A stretch of DNA of 64,000 nucleotides from NCBI GenBank assembly GCA_045587385.1, contig JAZNCE010000057.1, positions 1 through 64,000 of the forward strand. Direction: 5' to 3'. The stretch comes from SVQP01 sp045587385. GTDB taxonomy: Bacteria > Bacillota > Clostridia > Oscillospirales > CAG-272. This document shows positions 32,939 through 41,610 of the stretch, in pieces. The first letter of the stretch is position 1, and every line of letters starts with the position of its first letter. A program made the position numbers and the translations under genes. A model generated the notes under the pieces. The model was given only the letters and a program-made list of their open reading frames with translations, did no database searches and was not told the DNA's origin.

Positions 32939-34189
32939 ATGCAAAAATCCTACCGCCGCACGATTGCGGCATGCTACGCGGTGAATATCACCATGAGCGT
33001 GATCGGCAACCTGCCGCCGCTTCTGTTTCTGACCTTTCACGAGACGTACGGCATCTCGTATTCGCTGCTCGGCACGCTGGTGCTGATCAATTTCTTTACG
33101 CAGCTGACCGTGGATCTCATCTTCTCGTTCTTCTCGCATAAATTCAACATTCCGCTTACGGTCAAGCTCACGCCCATCATTGCTATAGCCGGGCTTGCGC
33201 TGACGGCACTCTCTCCCGTGCTGTTTCCGAATGCCGTGTATCTCGGCTTGGTGCTTGGCACGGTGGTGTCCTGCGCGGCAAGCGGACTTTGCGAGGTGCT
33301 CATCAGCCCCGTTATCGCCGCCATTCCTGCCGAAAATCCCGATAGGGAAATGAGCAAGCTGCACTCGGTGTACGCTTGGGGCGTTGTGGGCATGGTGGTG
33401 GTTGCCACCGCGTTTTTGCTGCTGTGCGGCAACCAAAATTGGCAATGGCTGGTGCTGTTGATGACGCTTGTACCCATCACGGCAGCGTTGCTGTTTGCAG
33501 GTGCGCAGATCCCCCAAATGCAAACTCCCGAGAAAACTGCGGGGGCTGTGCATTTCATGAAAGATAAGACGGTCTGGCTGTGCGTGCTGGCAATCTTTTT
33601 GGGCGGCGCTTCCGAGTGCACCATGGCGCAATGGGCGTCGGGATACCTCGAGCAGGCGCTGGGGCTGCCCAAGGTGCTGGGCGATTTGCTTGGCGTGGCG
33701 TGCTTCTCGGTAGCTCTCGGCATGGGCAGAAGCTTGTTTGCCAAGATCGGTAAATACCCCTCCCGCGCGATTCTGATGGGTGCTGTCGGTGCTGCTGCCT
33801 GCTATCTGATCGCATCTCTCTCGCCCTTTGCGGTTATCGGTCTGCTTGGCTGTGCCTTTACCGGCTTTTGCGTGTCCATGATGTGGCCGGGCAGCCTTTT
33901 GGTCGCCTCCGACCGTTTCCCGACGGGCGGCGTGCTGATTTTTGCACTCATGGCAGCAGGCGGTGACATGGGCGCGTCGGTAGGTCCGCAGCTTGTGGGC
34001 GTGGTGACCGACGCTGCGATCGCCATTCCCGCCATTTCCGATTTTGCCGCAACATTGGGGCTTGCGCCCGAGCAGCTGGGCATGCGACTGGGCATTCTGA
34101 TCGGCACGCTGTTCCCGCTGTGCGCCATTCCCGTATATGCGCATTTCCGCAGACAAGATAGAAAAAAGAACAAGGAGACGGTAGCATGA
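32939..34189 (+). CDS. MFS transporter
   Basis: The 416-residue protein has twelve predicted membrane helices in two halves. No soluble domain or signal peptide is present. The first helices (NITMSVIGNLPPLLFLTFHE) and the long central loop after helix six (AGAQIPQMQTPEKTAG) fit the major facilitator superfamily. The stop overlaps the GH43 start (ATGA), so it is probably the sugar or glycoside importer that feeds that enzyme. The substrate is not readable. AAAGGAAGACCTTGTC lies before the start. Confidence 0.87.
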   Translation: MQKSYRRTIAACYAVNITMSVIGNLPPLLFLTFHETYGISYSLLGTLVLINFFTQLTVDLIFSFFSHKFNIPLTVKLTPIIAIAGLALTALSPVLFPNAVYLGLVLGTVVSCAASGLCEVLISPVIAAIPAENPDREMSKLHSVYAWGVVGMVVVATAFLLLCGNQNWQWLVLLMTLVPITAALLFAGAQIPQMQTPEKTAGAVHFMKDKTVWLCVLAIFLGGASECTMAQWASGYLEQALGLPKVLGDLLGVACFSVALGMGRSLFAKIGKYPSRAILMGAVGAAACYLIASLSPFAVIGLLGCAFTGFCVSMMWPGSLLVASDRFPTGGVLIFALMAAGGDMGASVGPQLVGVVTDAAIAIPAISDFAATLGLAPEQLGMRLGILIGTLFPLCAIPVYAHFRRQDRKKNKETVA

Positions 34190-35463
34190 ATTTTGCACAC
34201 AATCCTATTTTAGCACCCGATATTTTTATCCCCGACGTGGAAGCCCACGTGTGGGAGGACGGTCGCATCTATTTGTACGGCTCGTTTGATATCCAAGGGC
34301 GTCGCAGCTTTTGCAGCGACGTGCACCACGTATATTCCTCGGACGATATGGTTCATTGGATCGATCACGGCGTGGTGTTTTCGCTTGCGGATTCCACCTG
34401 GGCAAAGGATTGCGGTGCGTTGTACGCGCCTGATTGCGCCTATCGTGACGGCTGGTATTACCTCTATTATTGCGTGCCCGACGGCAGAAACGGCGTGGCA
34501 AAATCGCAAAGCCCGACAGGACCGTTCGTTGACGTGGGACTTTTGGAGGGCGTGTGGGGCATTGACCCGGGCGTGTTGATCGACGACGACGGGCAAGCCT
34601 ATCTCTACTGGGGACAGCTCACCTGGGGCAAGGTGGCAAAGCTCAAGGAAAACATGGTCGAGATCGAGCCCGAGAGTATTGTAGAGTGCCCCTTGACGGT
34701 GGCAGAGCACGAATTTCACGAGGGCAGCTCGGTCAAAAAGATAAACGGAAAATACTACTATCTCTTTGCCGATACGCACCGCCATGGCGACCCCGACCGT
34801 CCCGACGGCAGACCCTCTTGCCTTGGCTATGCCGTTTCCGATCACCCCATGCAAGGCTTCAGGTACGGCGGAGTGATCATTGATAATTTCGGTTGTGACC
34901 CCGGTGTGTGGAATAACCACGGCAGCATGGTTTGCTTCAAGGGACAATGGTACGTGTTCTATCACCGCTCCACGCACGGTGCGGACTATTCGCGCCACGT
35001 GTGCGCTGAGCCCATTTATTTTGATGAAAACGGCATGATCCCAGAGGTCAAGCAGACCACGCAGGGCGCAGGCGCGCCCATCAAGGCAAGCACACTTTTG
35101 CCTGCCAACCTCGCATGCGAGCTGAGCGGCAACGTGCGTATCGCGGGCGATCAGGAATCCGCGCACGTGCTTGCGCTGACAAAGGTGCATAACGGCGACA
35201 CCGCGACCTACCGCTACCTTGACTTTGACGGCGAAAATGCGTTTGAGATCAAGCTTTGTGCAAACGCAAGCTGCCGCGTAGAGTTGTATTTGGATGGAAA
35301 CTATCACGCAGACTTTAAGGTGGCTGCAAGTGACGCATACGCGACCGCGCGCGCAAGCATTGCGCCCGTATTCGGCACGCACGCGCTGACAATCAAGGTG
35401 TTCGGCAGATTTACCGAGATGAAAATAGATGAATTTTCATTTTCAAAGGAGGAAAAGGCATGA
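34186..35463 (+). CDS. GH43 family glycoside hydrolase
   Basis: The 425-residue protein is a five-bladed beta-propeller GH43. The three acidic residues are Asp17 in IPDVEAHVW (base), Asp127 in WGIDPGVLIDDDG (pKa modulator) and Glu179 in EFHEGSSVKKI (acid). NNHGSMVCFKGQWYVFYHRS is the usual late-blade signature. Residues about 310-425 form a separate beta domain, likely a CBM6-type module. It has no signal peptide, so it should trim arabinose- or xylose-containing oligosaccharides inside the cell, supplied by the coupled MFS protein. The next gene starts in a 4-bp overlap. Confidence 0.9.
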   Translation: MNFAHNPILAPDIFIPDVEAHVWEDGRIYLYGSFDIQGRRSFCSDVHHVYSSDDMVHWIDHGVVFSLADSTWAKDCGALYAPDCAYRDGWYYLYYCVPDGRNGVAKSQSPTGPFVDVGLLEGVWGIDPGVLIDDDGQAYLYWGQLTWGKVAKLKENMVEIEPESIVECPLTVAEHEFHEGSSVKKINGKYYYLFADTHRHGDPDRPDGRPSCLGYAVSDHPMQGFRYGGVIIDNFGCDPGVWNNHGSMVCFKGQWYVFYHRSTHGADYSRHVCAEPIYFDENGMIPEVKQTTQGAGAPIKASTLLPANLACELSGNVRIAGDQESAHVLALTKVHNGDTATYRYLDFDGENAFEIKLCANASCRVELYLDGNYHADFKVAASDAYATARASIAPVFGTHALTIKVFGRFTEMKIDEFSFSKEEKA

Positions 35464-35789
35464 TCGCACTCATTCCCGTTTTACTGCTCGGCTTGCTGAT
35501 TTCCGTAATGGGCATTATCAATATGACCGGTAATATCAACTCTCTGCATTCCTATCACCGCCACCGTGTCAAAGAAGAGGACAGAGTGCCGTTTGGCAGA
35601 ATGGTGGGCGGCGGTACGTTGACGGTTGGCGTGGGCGTGATTGTGTTTTCCGTGCTGATGATGATATATGACGCGACCGCAGCGCAGCCCTTGGTGTGGA
35701 TCGGCGTTGGTGTGATGCTTACCTGCATCATCGTGGGGCTTGCCATCAGTTTTTGGGGCATGTTCAAATACAATAAAGGCATTTTTTGA
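35460..35789 (+). CDS. Small membrane protein, 109 aa
   Basis: Three membrane segments (about 3-23, 50-70 and 78-100) surround a basic loop, LHSYHRHRVKEEDRVPFGRM. I do not recognise a named family, although small membrane proteins with this loop are common in Firmicutes. Start overlaps the GH43 stop, with AAAGGAGGAAAAGGC before it, so translation is efficient. It is followed 17 bp later by the PHP gene. Confidence 0.75.
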   Translation: MIALIPVLLLGLLISVMGIINMTGNINSLHSYHRHRVKEEDRVPFGRMVGGGTLTVGVGVIVFSVLMMIYDATAAQPLVWIGVGVMLTCIIVGLAISFWGMFKYNKGIF

Positions 35790-35806
35790 TCATCTTGGAG
35801 AAATAT

Positions 35807-36640
35807 ATGAAGCTTTGTGACCTGCATACCCATTCCATTTACTCGGACGGCACCTGCACGCCCGCTGAGCTGATTGACTTGGCAAAGGCTGCGGGACTCT
35901 CTGCAATCGCCTTGACCGACCATAATACCGTTTCGGGCATCCCCGCGTTTTTAGAGGCAGGGAAGGACTCCGGCGTCATCCTTGTGCCGGGTATTGAGGT
36001 GTCCTCGGATTTTATGGGCACCGAGCTGCATATCGTAGGGCTTTTTCGCAGCCTTGACTATCTTGACGCGGTCGAGGCGTACGTGTCCGACTACCTTGCG
36101 CGCAAGGAACAGAGCAATATTGACCTTTGCGACAATTTGTGTGCGGCAGGGTATATCGTTTCGTATGACGAGATCAAGGCAGCCACACCCGACGGCGTGG
36201 TCAATCGCGCCCTGATCGCTGCCGAGCTGATGAGAAAGGGCTACGTCGGCTCGATCAAGGAGGCGTTTGCCTCGCTGCTTTCCAAAAAAGGCGGCTTTTA
36301 TCACGAGCCCGAGAAGCTTGACGCCTACGAGGTGATCGGGAAGCTGCGCGAATTTGACGCGATCCCCATTCTTGCGCACTCGTATCTGAGCATGGACGAG
36401 GACATGCTGCGCGCCTTTTTGCCGCACGCCAAGCAGACGGGGCTTGTCGGTATGGAGACCGATTACGTCACCTATGATCAGGCAACTGTCGAGAGGGCGC
36501 GCGCCATTGCCGCGGAATTTGGGCTACTCCCGAGTGGCGGCAGCGATTTCCACGGTACAAATAAGCCTGACATTCACGTCGGTGTGGGCAAAGGCAGCCT
36601 TGCCGTGCCGATGGCGTATTATGAAAATTTAGTAAAATAA
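35807..36640 (+). CDS. PHP-domain phosphoesterase (RNase AM/YciV-like)
   Basis: The 277-residue protein carries all PHP metal motifs: DLHTHSIYSDG (His7, His9), ALTDHNTVSG, VPGIEVSSD, AHSYLSM and the C-terminal GSDFHGTNKPDIHVGVG. This matches stand-alone PHP phosphoesterases that hydrolyse 3',5'-nucleoside bisphosphates or trim RNA ends. The start at 35807 follows CTTGGAG; a TTG at 35786 is in frame but less likely. Probably last gene of the MFS-GH43 transcript, with no obvious terminator except the palindromic element downstream. Confidence 0.88.
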   Translation: MKLCDLHTHSIYSDGTCTPAELIDLAKAAGLSAIALTDHNTVSGIPAFLEAGKDSGVILVPGIEVSSDFMGTELHIVGLFRSLDYLDAVEAYVSDYLARKEQSNIDLCDNLCAAGYIVSYDEIKAATPDGVVNRALIAAELMRKGYVGSIKEAFASLLSKKGGFYHEPEKLDAYEVIGKLREFDAIPILAHSYLSMDEDMLRAFLPHAKQTGLVGMETDYVTYDQATVERARAIAAEFGLLPSGGSDFHGTNKPDIHVGVGKGSLAVPMAYYENLVK

Positions 36641-36650
36641 AACTGTTAAT

Positions 36651-36743
36651 GCGGACGACCAGTGGTCGCCCCTACGAGATCCGTTTTGGGTTTGGTTTTT
36701 GTAATCCCAACGGACGTTGTAGGGGCGACCATTGGTCGTCCGC
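36651..36743. repeat. Inverted pair of GTAGGG-tailed palindromic units (GACCA/TGGTC core)
   Basis: Two 25-bp units (36651-36675 and 36719-36743) are reverse complements with one mismatch, separated by 43 bp. Each is itself a palindrome centred on GACCA-TGGTC. Tails (CCCCTAC / GTAGGGG) face inwards. Confidence 0.88.
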
Positions 36744-36770
36744 GTTTATTGAAATTTTTGTGAAAACCTA

Positions 36771-36799
36771 TTGACAAACCTTTTTGCATATGCTATACT
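36771..36799 (+). promoter_or_regulatory. Promoter of the GntR-ABC operon
   Basis: TTGACA (36771-36776), a 17-bp spacer and TATACT (36794-36799). Confidence 0.88.
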
Positions 36800-36805
36800 A
36801 CAGAC

Positions 36806-36832
36806 AGTACAGATAGTACAGATAATACAGAT
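36806..36832 (+). promoter_or_regulatory. Triple 9-bp direct repeat, likely GntR operator
   Basis: AGTACAGAT, AGTACAGAT, AATACAGAT follow one another without gaps, starting 7 bp after the -10 box. This is where a YtrA-type repressor would block its own transcription. Binding is inferred. Confidence 0.65.
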
Positions 36833-36846
36833 GAAAGGGGATACCG

Positions 36847-37212
36847 ATGAAATTCAACTTTTCGGGCAATCAGGATATTTATTTAGAGATTGCCGAGCGG
36901 TACAAGGAATACATCCGTCAGGGCGTTCTGCAGGACGGTGACAAGCTGCCCTCGGTGCGCGTGGCAGCGGGCGAGCTTTCGGTCAATCCCAACACGGTTG
37001 CCAAGGCGTATGCTAAGCTGGAGCAGGACGGCTACATTACCTCCTTGCCCAAAAAGGGCGTTTACGTGACTTATCGTGATGAGAAACCGGTGTCAAAGGC
37101 GCAAAAGCAGCAGAATGCTGACCTTGCGCTGATCTATGCCATGCGTGACCGTGGGGTGGACAAGCAAACGATTTTACAATGGATAGAGGAGGCGTACGGA
37201 GAAAATGATTGA
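36847..37212 (+). CDS. YtrA-subfamily GntR transcriptional regulator
   Basis: The 121-residue protein has a winged helix: IYLEIAERYKEYIRQGVLQDGDKLPSVR start, recognition helix in SVNPNTVAKAYAKLEQDGYI and a wing (SLPKKGVYV). The short C-terminus of about 40 residues is a dimerisation helix as in YtrA regulators of ABC operons. It overlaps the ATPase gene by 8 bp. It probably represses its own operon through the repeats at 36806-36832. Ribosome site GAAAGGGGATACCG. Confidence 0.92.
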   Translation: MKFNFSGNQDIYLEIAERYKEYIRQGVLQDGDKLPSVRVAAGELSVNPNTVAKAYAKLEQDGYITSLPKKGVYVTYRDEKPVSKAQKQQNADLALIYAMRDRGVDKQTILQWIEEAYGEND

Positions 37213-38086
37213 AATCAAACATCTTTGCCATGACATTGGCGGAAAAATCATATTAAAGAACGTGAATCTGACCTTGCAAGAGGGTAGTGTGATGGGCTTG
37301 GTCGGCATCAACGGTGCCGGTAAGACCACACTTCTGCGCTTAATCTCGGGCGTATTTGCCGTCAAGCATGGTGAGATTTTCATTGACGGTGTCAGCGTAG
37401 ACAGGGAGGAAGCGCGTAAATCACTCTTCTTTTTGCCCGACGATCCGTACTATACTATCTATACCACGGGTCAAAGCCTTTATAAGATGTATAAGGTCTT
37501 TTATCCCGACATTGACCGTGCGGTTTTTGATCGCTTTATGCAGGAGTTTTCGCTCGACCCCCAAAAGCCCATCCGCAATTTTTCCAAGGGCATGCGCCGT
37601 CAGCTGTATATCTCCTTGGCAATGGCAGTCAAGCCCAAGTATCTGCTCTTGGACGAGGCGTTTGACGGGCTTGATCCGCTTTCACGCTTGGCGTTCAAGA
37701 AAGCACTCAACGAATTCGTGGAGGAATACGGCACCTCGGTGCTGATCTCCAGTCACTCCTTGCGCGAGTTGGAGGATTTTTGCGATTCCTACGTGCTCAT
37801 TGACAACCAAACCGTGTCCGATTCGGGGGATATTGCCGAAAAGGTCAGCCGTTTCTGCAAATTCCAGCTTGCATTCAGAGAAGAGGTTTCAAAGGAGCTC
37901 TTTGCCGATCTGCCCGTCGCGTCTTTAGAGCAAAACGGCAAGTTTGTGCGTGTCGTATTAGAGGGGGATGCTGCAGAGCTGCGCCCCTTGCTGGAAGCGT
38001 TAAATCCCGCTGTCATTGAAGAGATGCGCATGGACTTTGAAGAGGCATTTATCCACGAGGTAGAAAAAAGGGGGTACGTGAAATGA
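37205..38086 (+). CDS. ABC transporter ATP-binding protein (YtrB-like)
   Basis: The 293-residue ATPase has Walker A GINGAGKTT (about 34-42), a Q-loop-side FFLPDDP, signature FSKGMRRQL, Walker B YLLLDEAFDGLD and the switch histidine in ISSHSLRELE. The last 80 residues form an accessory domain. It pairs with the membrane protein encoded next (4-bp overlap) and with the GntR regulator before it, the classic layout of Ytr-type, often cell-wall-stress-inducible exporters. GAGGAGGCGTACGGAGAAA precedes the start. Confidence 0.93.
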   Translation: MIEIKHLCHDIGGKIILKNVNLTLQEGSVMGLVGINGAGKTTLLRLISGVFAVKHGEIFIDGVSVDREEARKSLFFLPDDPYYTIYTTGQSLYKMYKVFYPDIDRAVFDRFMQEFSLDPQKPIRNFSKGMRRQLYISLAMAVKPKYLLLDEAFDGLDPLSRLAFKKALNEFVEEYGTSVLISSHSLRELEDFCDSYVLIDNQTVSDSGDIAEKVSRFCKFQLAFREEVSKELFADLPVASLEQNGKFVRVVLEGDAAELRPLLEALNPAVIEEMRMDFEEAFIHEVEKRGYVK

Positions 38087-39117
38087 CGACCTTTTGGAGA
38101 TTTTTATACTACAGACTCAAATCAAGTGCACTGCGCACGGTGATCTTTACGGTGCTGTCCACCGTCATATGCTTGATCGGTATCTGGAATGAAAACCAAT
38201 CGGATGACGTGAAATATTGTCAGTGCGGACTGTATTTGCTGGCAACTGCGCTTTGCATCACGGCAAGCATCGTGCCGCTGTTTGAGCTCGCAGGACTCAA
38301 AAACCGCAGAAATCTCGATACGCTGTATTTTTTTCCGCTTGGACGCAATAAGATGGCAACTGCCTATTTCTTAAGTGGCTGGATGCAGGTGGTTTTCATT
38401 TATACGGTTACTTTTATTGCAAGCCTTATCTGGCTGATCTCGCAGACTGACTATTTTGCGCTGATTTATATGCTGCCGTATTATTTTTTGTCGCTTGTGC
38501 TTGCATTTGTAATCTTTGCGGTTTTTTCCTTCTTGTTCTTGCAGGCAAATACCGTCGCAGACGGCGTGCTGTTTTGCGTACTTTGGATCTTCTTGCCGTT
38601 CCTTGCGGGCCTTACGCTCGGAGAAGTATTTGAAATTGATTTTTTCAGAAATCTGTATAGCTGGGGAATTTTGTATACGCCCATGAACAATCTTACCGTG
38701 GTATTTCAGGATCTGATCGAGATTAACAATCCGGCAAGTTGGGACAGAGCGGCAGGGGAGATCATGGATCGCTGGTATGTATTCTTTATCTGGGGCGCGG
38801 CGGGCTGCGCGGCAGTAAACGGATATATGGTCAGTTTTCTCAAAAAAGGTGCAGAGCAGGCTGGAGAAATATCAAATTCTCCGTTTGGTTACGCAATGCT
38901 CGTGCCGTTTTACGGCTATTGCCTTATGATCAATGCGGGAGCGTTTTTGGTTTCGCTTGACCCGATTGTTGACTCGATTGTCATTGTGGGGTATGTGATC
39001 CTTATGCTTTCGGGTTATCTGATCTACAGAAGAGGCTTTCATTTCAAAGCAAGTGATATTATTCTGACGGTGATTGGCGTGATTTTACCGTTCGTGGTCA
39101 TGATATATACAAATTAG
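38083..39117 (+). CDS. ABC transporter membrane subunit
   Basis: The 344-residue protein has about eight membrane segments in pairs, with a large loop around EVFEIDFFRNLYSWGILYTPMN-type sequence between helices. The opening TFWRFLYYRLKSS and FFPLGRNKMATAYFLSGW are typical of permeases in GntR-linked ABC operons. It has no FtsX-like extracellular domain. It overlaps the ATPase gene by 4 bp and ends the operon; a strong terminator follows. Substrate unknown. Confidence 0.85.
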   Translation: MTTFWRFLYYRLKSSALRTVIFTVLSTVICLIGIWNENQSDDVKYCQCGLYLLATALCITASIVPLFELAGLKNRRNLDTLYFFPLGRNKMATAYFLSGWMQVVFIYTVTFIASLIWLISQTDYFALIYMLPYYFLSLVLAFVIFAVFSFLFLQANTVADGVLFCVLWIFLPFLAGLTLGEVFEIDFFRNLYSWGILYTPMNNLTVVFQDLIEINNPASWDRAAGEIMDRWYVFFIWGAAGCAAVNGYMVSFLKKGAEQAGEISNSPFGYAMLVPFYGYCLMINAGAFLVSLDPIVDSIVIVGYVILMLSGYLIYRRGFHFKASDIILTVIGVILPFVVMIYTN

Positions 39118-39131
39118 GCATGATTTCATGC

Positions 39132-39164
39132 AAAAAGCCCTTGCATATGTGCAAGGGCTTTTCA
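39132..39164. terminator. Bidirectional terminator between convergent genes
   Basis: AAAAGCCCTTGCA pairs with TGCAAGGGCTTTT around TATG, with A/T tracts on both sides. Confidence 0.92.
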
Positions 39165-39168
39165 TTTG

Positions 39169-41454
39169 TTATTGCAGATCCGTTAAAGGAGCCGACAAGG
39201 TTGGTGTATGATCCAATTCCTCGGACACAAGGAAGATCGCCGTGCTTGGCGGGATGCGCACGCGCAGGCAGGTGTAGATCTGTCCGCGGTAGGAAGCGTA
39301 TTTGACGCGGCGCACGCGTGTGACCTTGCCCGTTTGCGGATCGTACAGCACGGGCTTGAGCGCACCGCGCAAATAGACCACGTTATCGTAAGAGCGGTCG
39401 GTAGTGTTATACAGCATGTGCGTGTGCTGCGTGCCGTGTACCTTGTGCAAATGCCCCATCATACCCACGCGGTGTACGCCCTCGGGCGTATCGATGTGGC
39501 GGTATTCGGGTACGGGCAGATTGAACACGCCGCCGTTTTCCAGGCGAACCATGCCGGGCATGATGACGTCATAGGGCAGCTTGAGCCCGTAAAAAAGACG
39601 CATGATCTCCTCGCTCGCGGTCATAAACGTGCCGTCCGCAGCAGTTGCGGAGGGGTAGAGCAGATATGCCTTGCCGCCGTTTTCATTGGTATTATAGCCC
39701 ATATTGCAAAGCACGCTCTTATCGCAGGCGCGCTCACCGAATATGTGCAGCACAAGCCTGCGCACCTCGCGGTCGTAGGCGGTGGCGCAGTCCTCGCCGT
39801 CGTGGCGCATAATATCCTTTTGGAATTCGGGCAAAAACTCAAATGCCTTTTCGGGCAGCGTGCCCGTGGCGATCACGGTGCCGCCTGCGTCGTAAAACGC
39901 TGCCACCGTGCGCAGATTATCAAGGCGTATCATGGCAACCGCAGGCAGGATCAGCACGCGGAAGCCGTTGGTGCCCTTGACGTTGTCAAAGAACAGCTGT
40001 CCGCCGCGCACCTCACAATGGTCATGCATGGTGTCGGGGTGCAGCACGGTCAGGTTAATGCCCGCGTAATGCACCAGGCTGTTTGCCAGCGTCATGTAGT
40101 CGCAGTTAAAGGGGTTGATGGGGTATTCGTAATCGGACGTGGGCTGCTCGTAAAGCATGGGCTTTGTGTGCAGGGTGAAGATGGGGTAGAGCATTGCCAC
40201 GTCGCAGATCTGAAATCCGCGGCCGAGCAGATAGAGGCAGCGGTGTACGGAGTCCAAGAAATGCTTGCTTTTTTTGCCCGTGGTCGGGTGCACAATCAAC
40301 GTGTTTGCGCCGTTTCCGAGTGCTGTCAGGAACTCCTTGTGTGCAAGCTCCTCGGTATAAGCATCCGACATGCCTGCAAACGCCTCGCAGAGCACGCGCT
40401 CCTGTCCGCTGTCCGCAGCGGCGGAGGCGGCGAGCGTCAGCGAGTTAAGACCGTACAGGTAGGCGTGATCCATACGCGCCACAGCGCAGTAACGCTGGTT
40501 GGCAAGCGCGTCACCCGTGATCCAGGAGCAAGCGGGCGCTTTGGGCTCTGCCTGCACGATAATGGGTTGCAGCCCTTGGGCGTGCGCAAAATCGCGCAGA
40601 GCGCGTGCAATACCGCCCTGCAGCAGCTCGGCACGGCATTGCATAAACATGGCGCGCACGTGATCGGTGCCCTCGCCTAAGTTGTGGAACAGCACGGGAT
40701 AGTATTTGGATGGGTCAAAGCCGTACTTTTCTTCAAAAATGCGGTTGAAATCGCGCGTCCAGTTACGTCGGTTGGGGGAATCAAAGCAAAGATTGTGGTA
40801 GTAAACAGCACCAATGGCGGTATTTTGTACGCCGCCGCACAGCACGTACAGGCGGTCAAGATAAGAAATAAACGCGGTACGGGAAAGTCTGTTGTGCGTG
40901 TCGTGCTGCGTCCCGTCCTGCTCGGCATCGGTGCAGACGTACTGCTCAATGATCCAGTTGCCGTCGGGCACGTCAAATTCCAGCACGTTGTCTTTGACGT
41001 ATTCTCGCAGGTCGATGATCTGGTTATACTCCTCATCGTATGCAATGATGGAAAGCGTGGGCTTGTCAAGCAGCGTCAGCTTGAGATGCTCACGCTGCTC
41101 AGCATAGTATTCGCGGCGCGAGAGCACCTCGGTGCGCTCTTCGGGATTGCACAGCGCACGCTCAATGGGGCGCTGCGGGTGCAGGGCAATCTTGAGTCCA
41201 TGCTCCTGCGCGGAGCGTGAAAGCAGGGAAAACCAAGCAGCGTACCGCTCGGCAAAATCCTCGGTGTACACCGTGTCGGTGGAAAGCGAGGGAATGACCA
41301 AGCAGAAGCCACGGCGAGCAAAGCGCGTCATCAAGCCGTCGACGGTCTCCTCGTCTACGTTCAGCGGCAGATGCAGATGGATATACAGCGCATTGGTGCG
41401 GTATTTATACTTAAACGCCATTTTGGTGGCTTTGAGATCCTTGCTCTTGCGCAT
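39169..41454 (-). CDS. GH106-like glycoside hydrolase (alpha-L-rhamnosidase-related)
   Basis: The 761-residue protein has no signal peptide. WTRDFNRIFEEKYGFDPSKYYPVLF resembles the conserved barrel segment of GH106 enzymes (a catalytic-region landmark), and the later part YAGINLTVLHPDTM, GGQLFF and FRVLILPAVAMI is the beta-galactosidase-trimer-like domain usual in that family. The C-terminal 150 residues are beta-rich. I can name the family only tentatively; the catalytic glutamates are not assigned. CAAGGAGGAAAAAC precedes the start, with a TTAACA-17-TATAAT promoter upstream. Confidence 0.6.
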   Translation of the reverse strand: MRKSKDLKATKMAFKYKYRTNALYIHLHLPLNVDEETVDGLMTRFARRGFCLVIPSLSTDTVYTEDFAERYAAWFSLLSRSAQEHGLKIALHPQRPIERALCNPEERTEVLSRREYYAEQREHLKLTLLDKPTLSIIAYDEEYNQIIDLREYVKDNVLEFDVPDGNWIIEQYVCTDAEQDGTQHDTHNRLSRTAFISYLDRLYVLCGGVQNTAIGAVYYHNLCFDSPNRRNWTRDFNRIFEEKYGFDPSKYYPVLFHNLGEGTDHVRAMFMQCRAELLQGGIARALRDFAHAQGLQPIIVQAEPKAPACSWITGDALANQRYCAVARMDHAYLYGLNSLTLAASAAADSGQERVLCEAFAGMSDAYTEELAHKEFLTALGNGANTLIVHPTTGKKSKHFLDSVHRCLYLLGRGFQICDVAMLYPIFTLHTKPMLYEQPTSDYEYPINPFNCDYMTLANSLVHYAGINLTVLHPDTMHDHCEVRGGQLFFDNVKGTNGFRVLILPAVAMIRLDNLRTVAAFYDAGGTVIATGTLPEKAFEFLPEFQKDIMRHDGEDCATAYDREVRRLVLHIFGERACDKSVLCNMGYNTNENGGKAYLLYPSATAADGTFMTASEEIMRLFYGLKLPYDVIMPGMVRLENGGVFNLPVPEYRHIDTPEGVHRVGMMGHLHKVHGTQHTHMLYNTTDRSYDNVVYLRGALKPVLYDPQTGKVTRVRRVKYASYRGQIYTCLRVRIPPSTAIFLVSEELDHTPTLSAPLTDLQ

Positions 41455-41486
41455 GTTTTTCCTCCTTGTGCCGCGTAATTTTCTTT

Positions 41487-41515
41487 ATTATAGCATAATT
41501 TTGTGCGTTTGTTAA
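41487..41515 (-). promoter_or_regulatory. Promoter of the GH106-like gene
   Basis: On the minus strand TTAACA (41515-41510), a 17-bp spacer and TATAAT (41492-41487). Confidence 0.7.
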
Positions 41516-41553
41516 GTCCCAAAATAAAAAAAGAGAAAATATTTTGCATGCCA

Positions 41554-41582
41554 TTGCAAAAGATGCAAAAATGTGCTACAAT
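41554..41582 (+). promoter_or_regulatory. Promoter of the SDR gene
   Basis: TTGCAA (41554-41559), a 17-bp spacer and TACAAT (41577-41582). Confidence 0.72.
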
Positions 41583-41610
41583 AAAGAAAATCCACAAAAA
41601 GGAAACTATT

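Noticed and set aside
36847..39117. Bacteriocin immunity system in the GntR-ABC operon
   Set aside because: No precursor peptide or modification gene is nearby. A general YtrA-type exporter fits the sequence without further assumptions.
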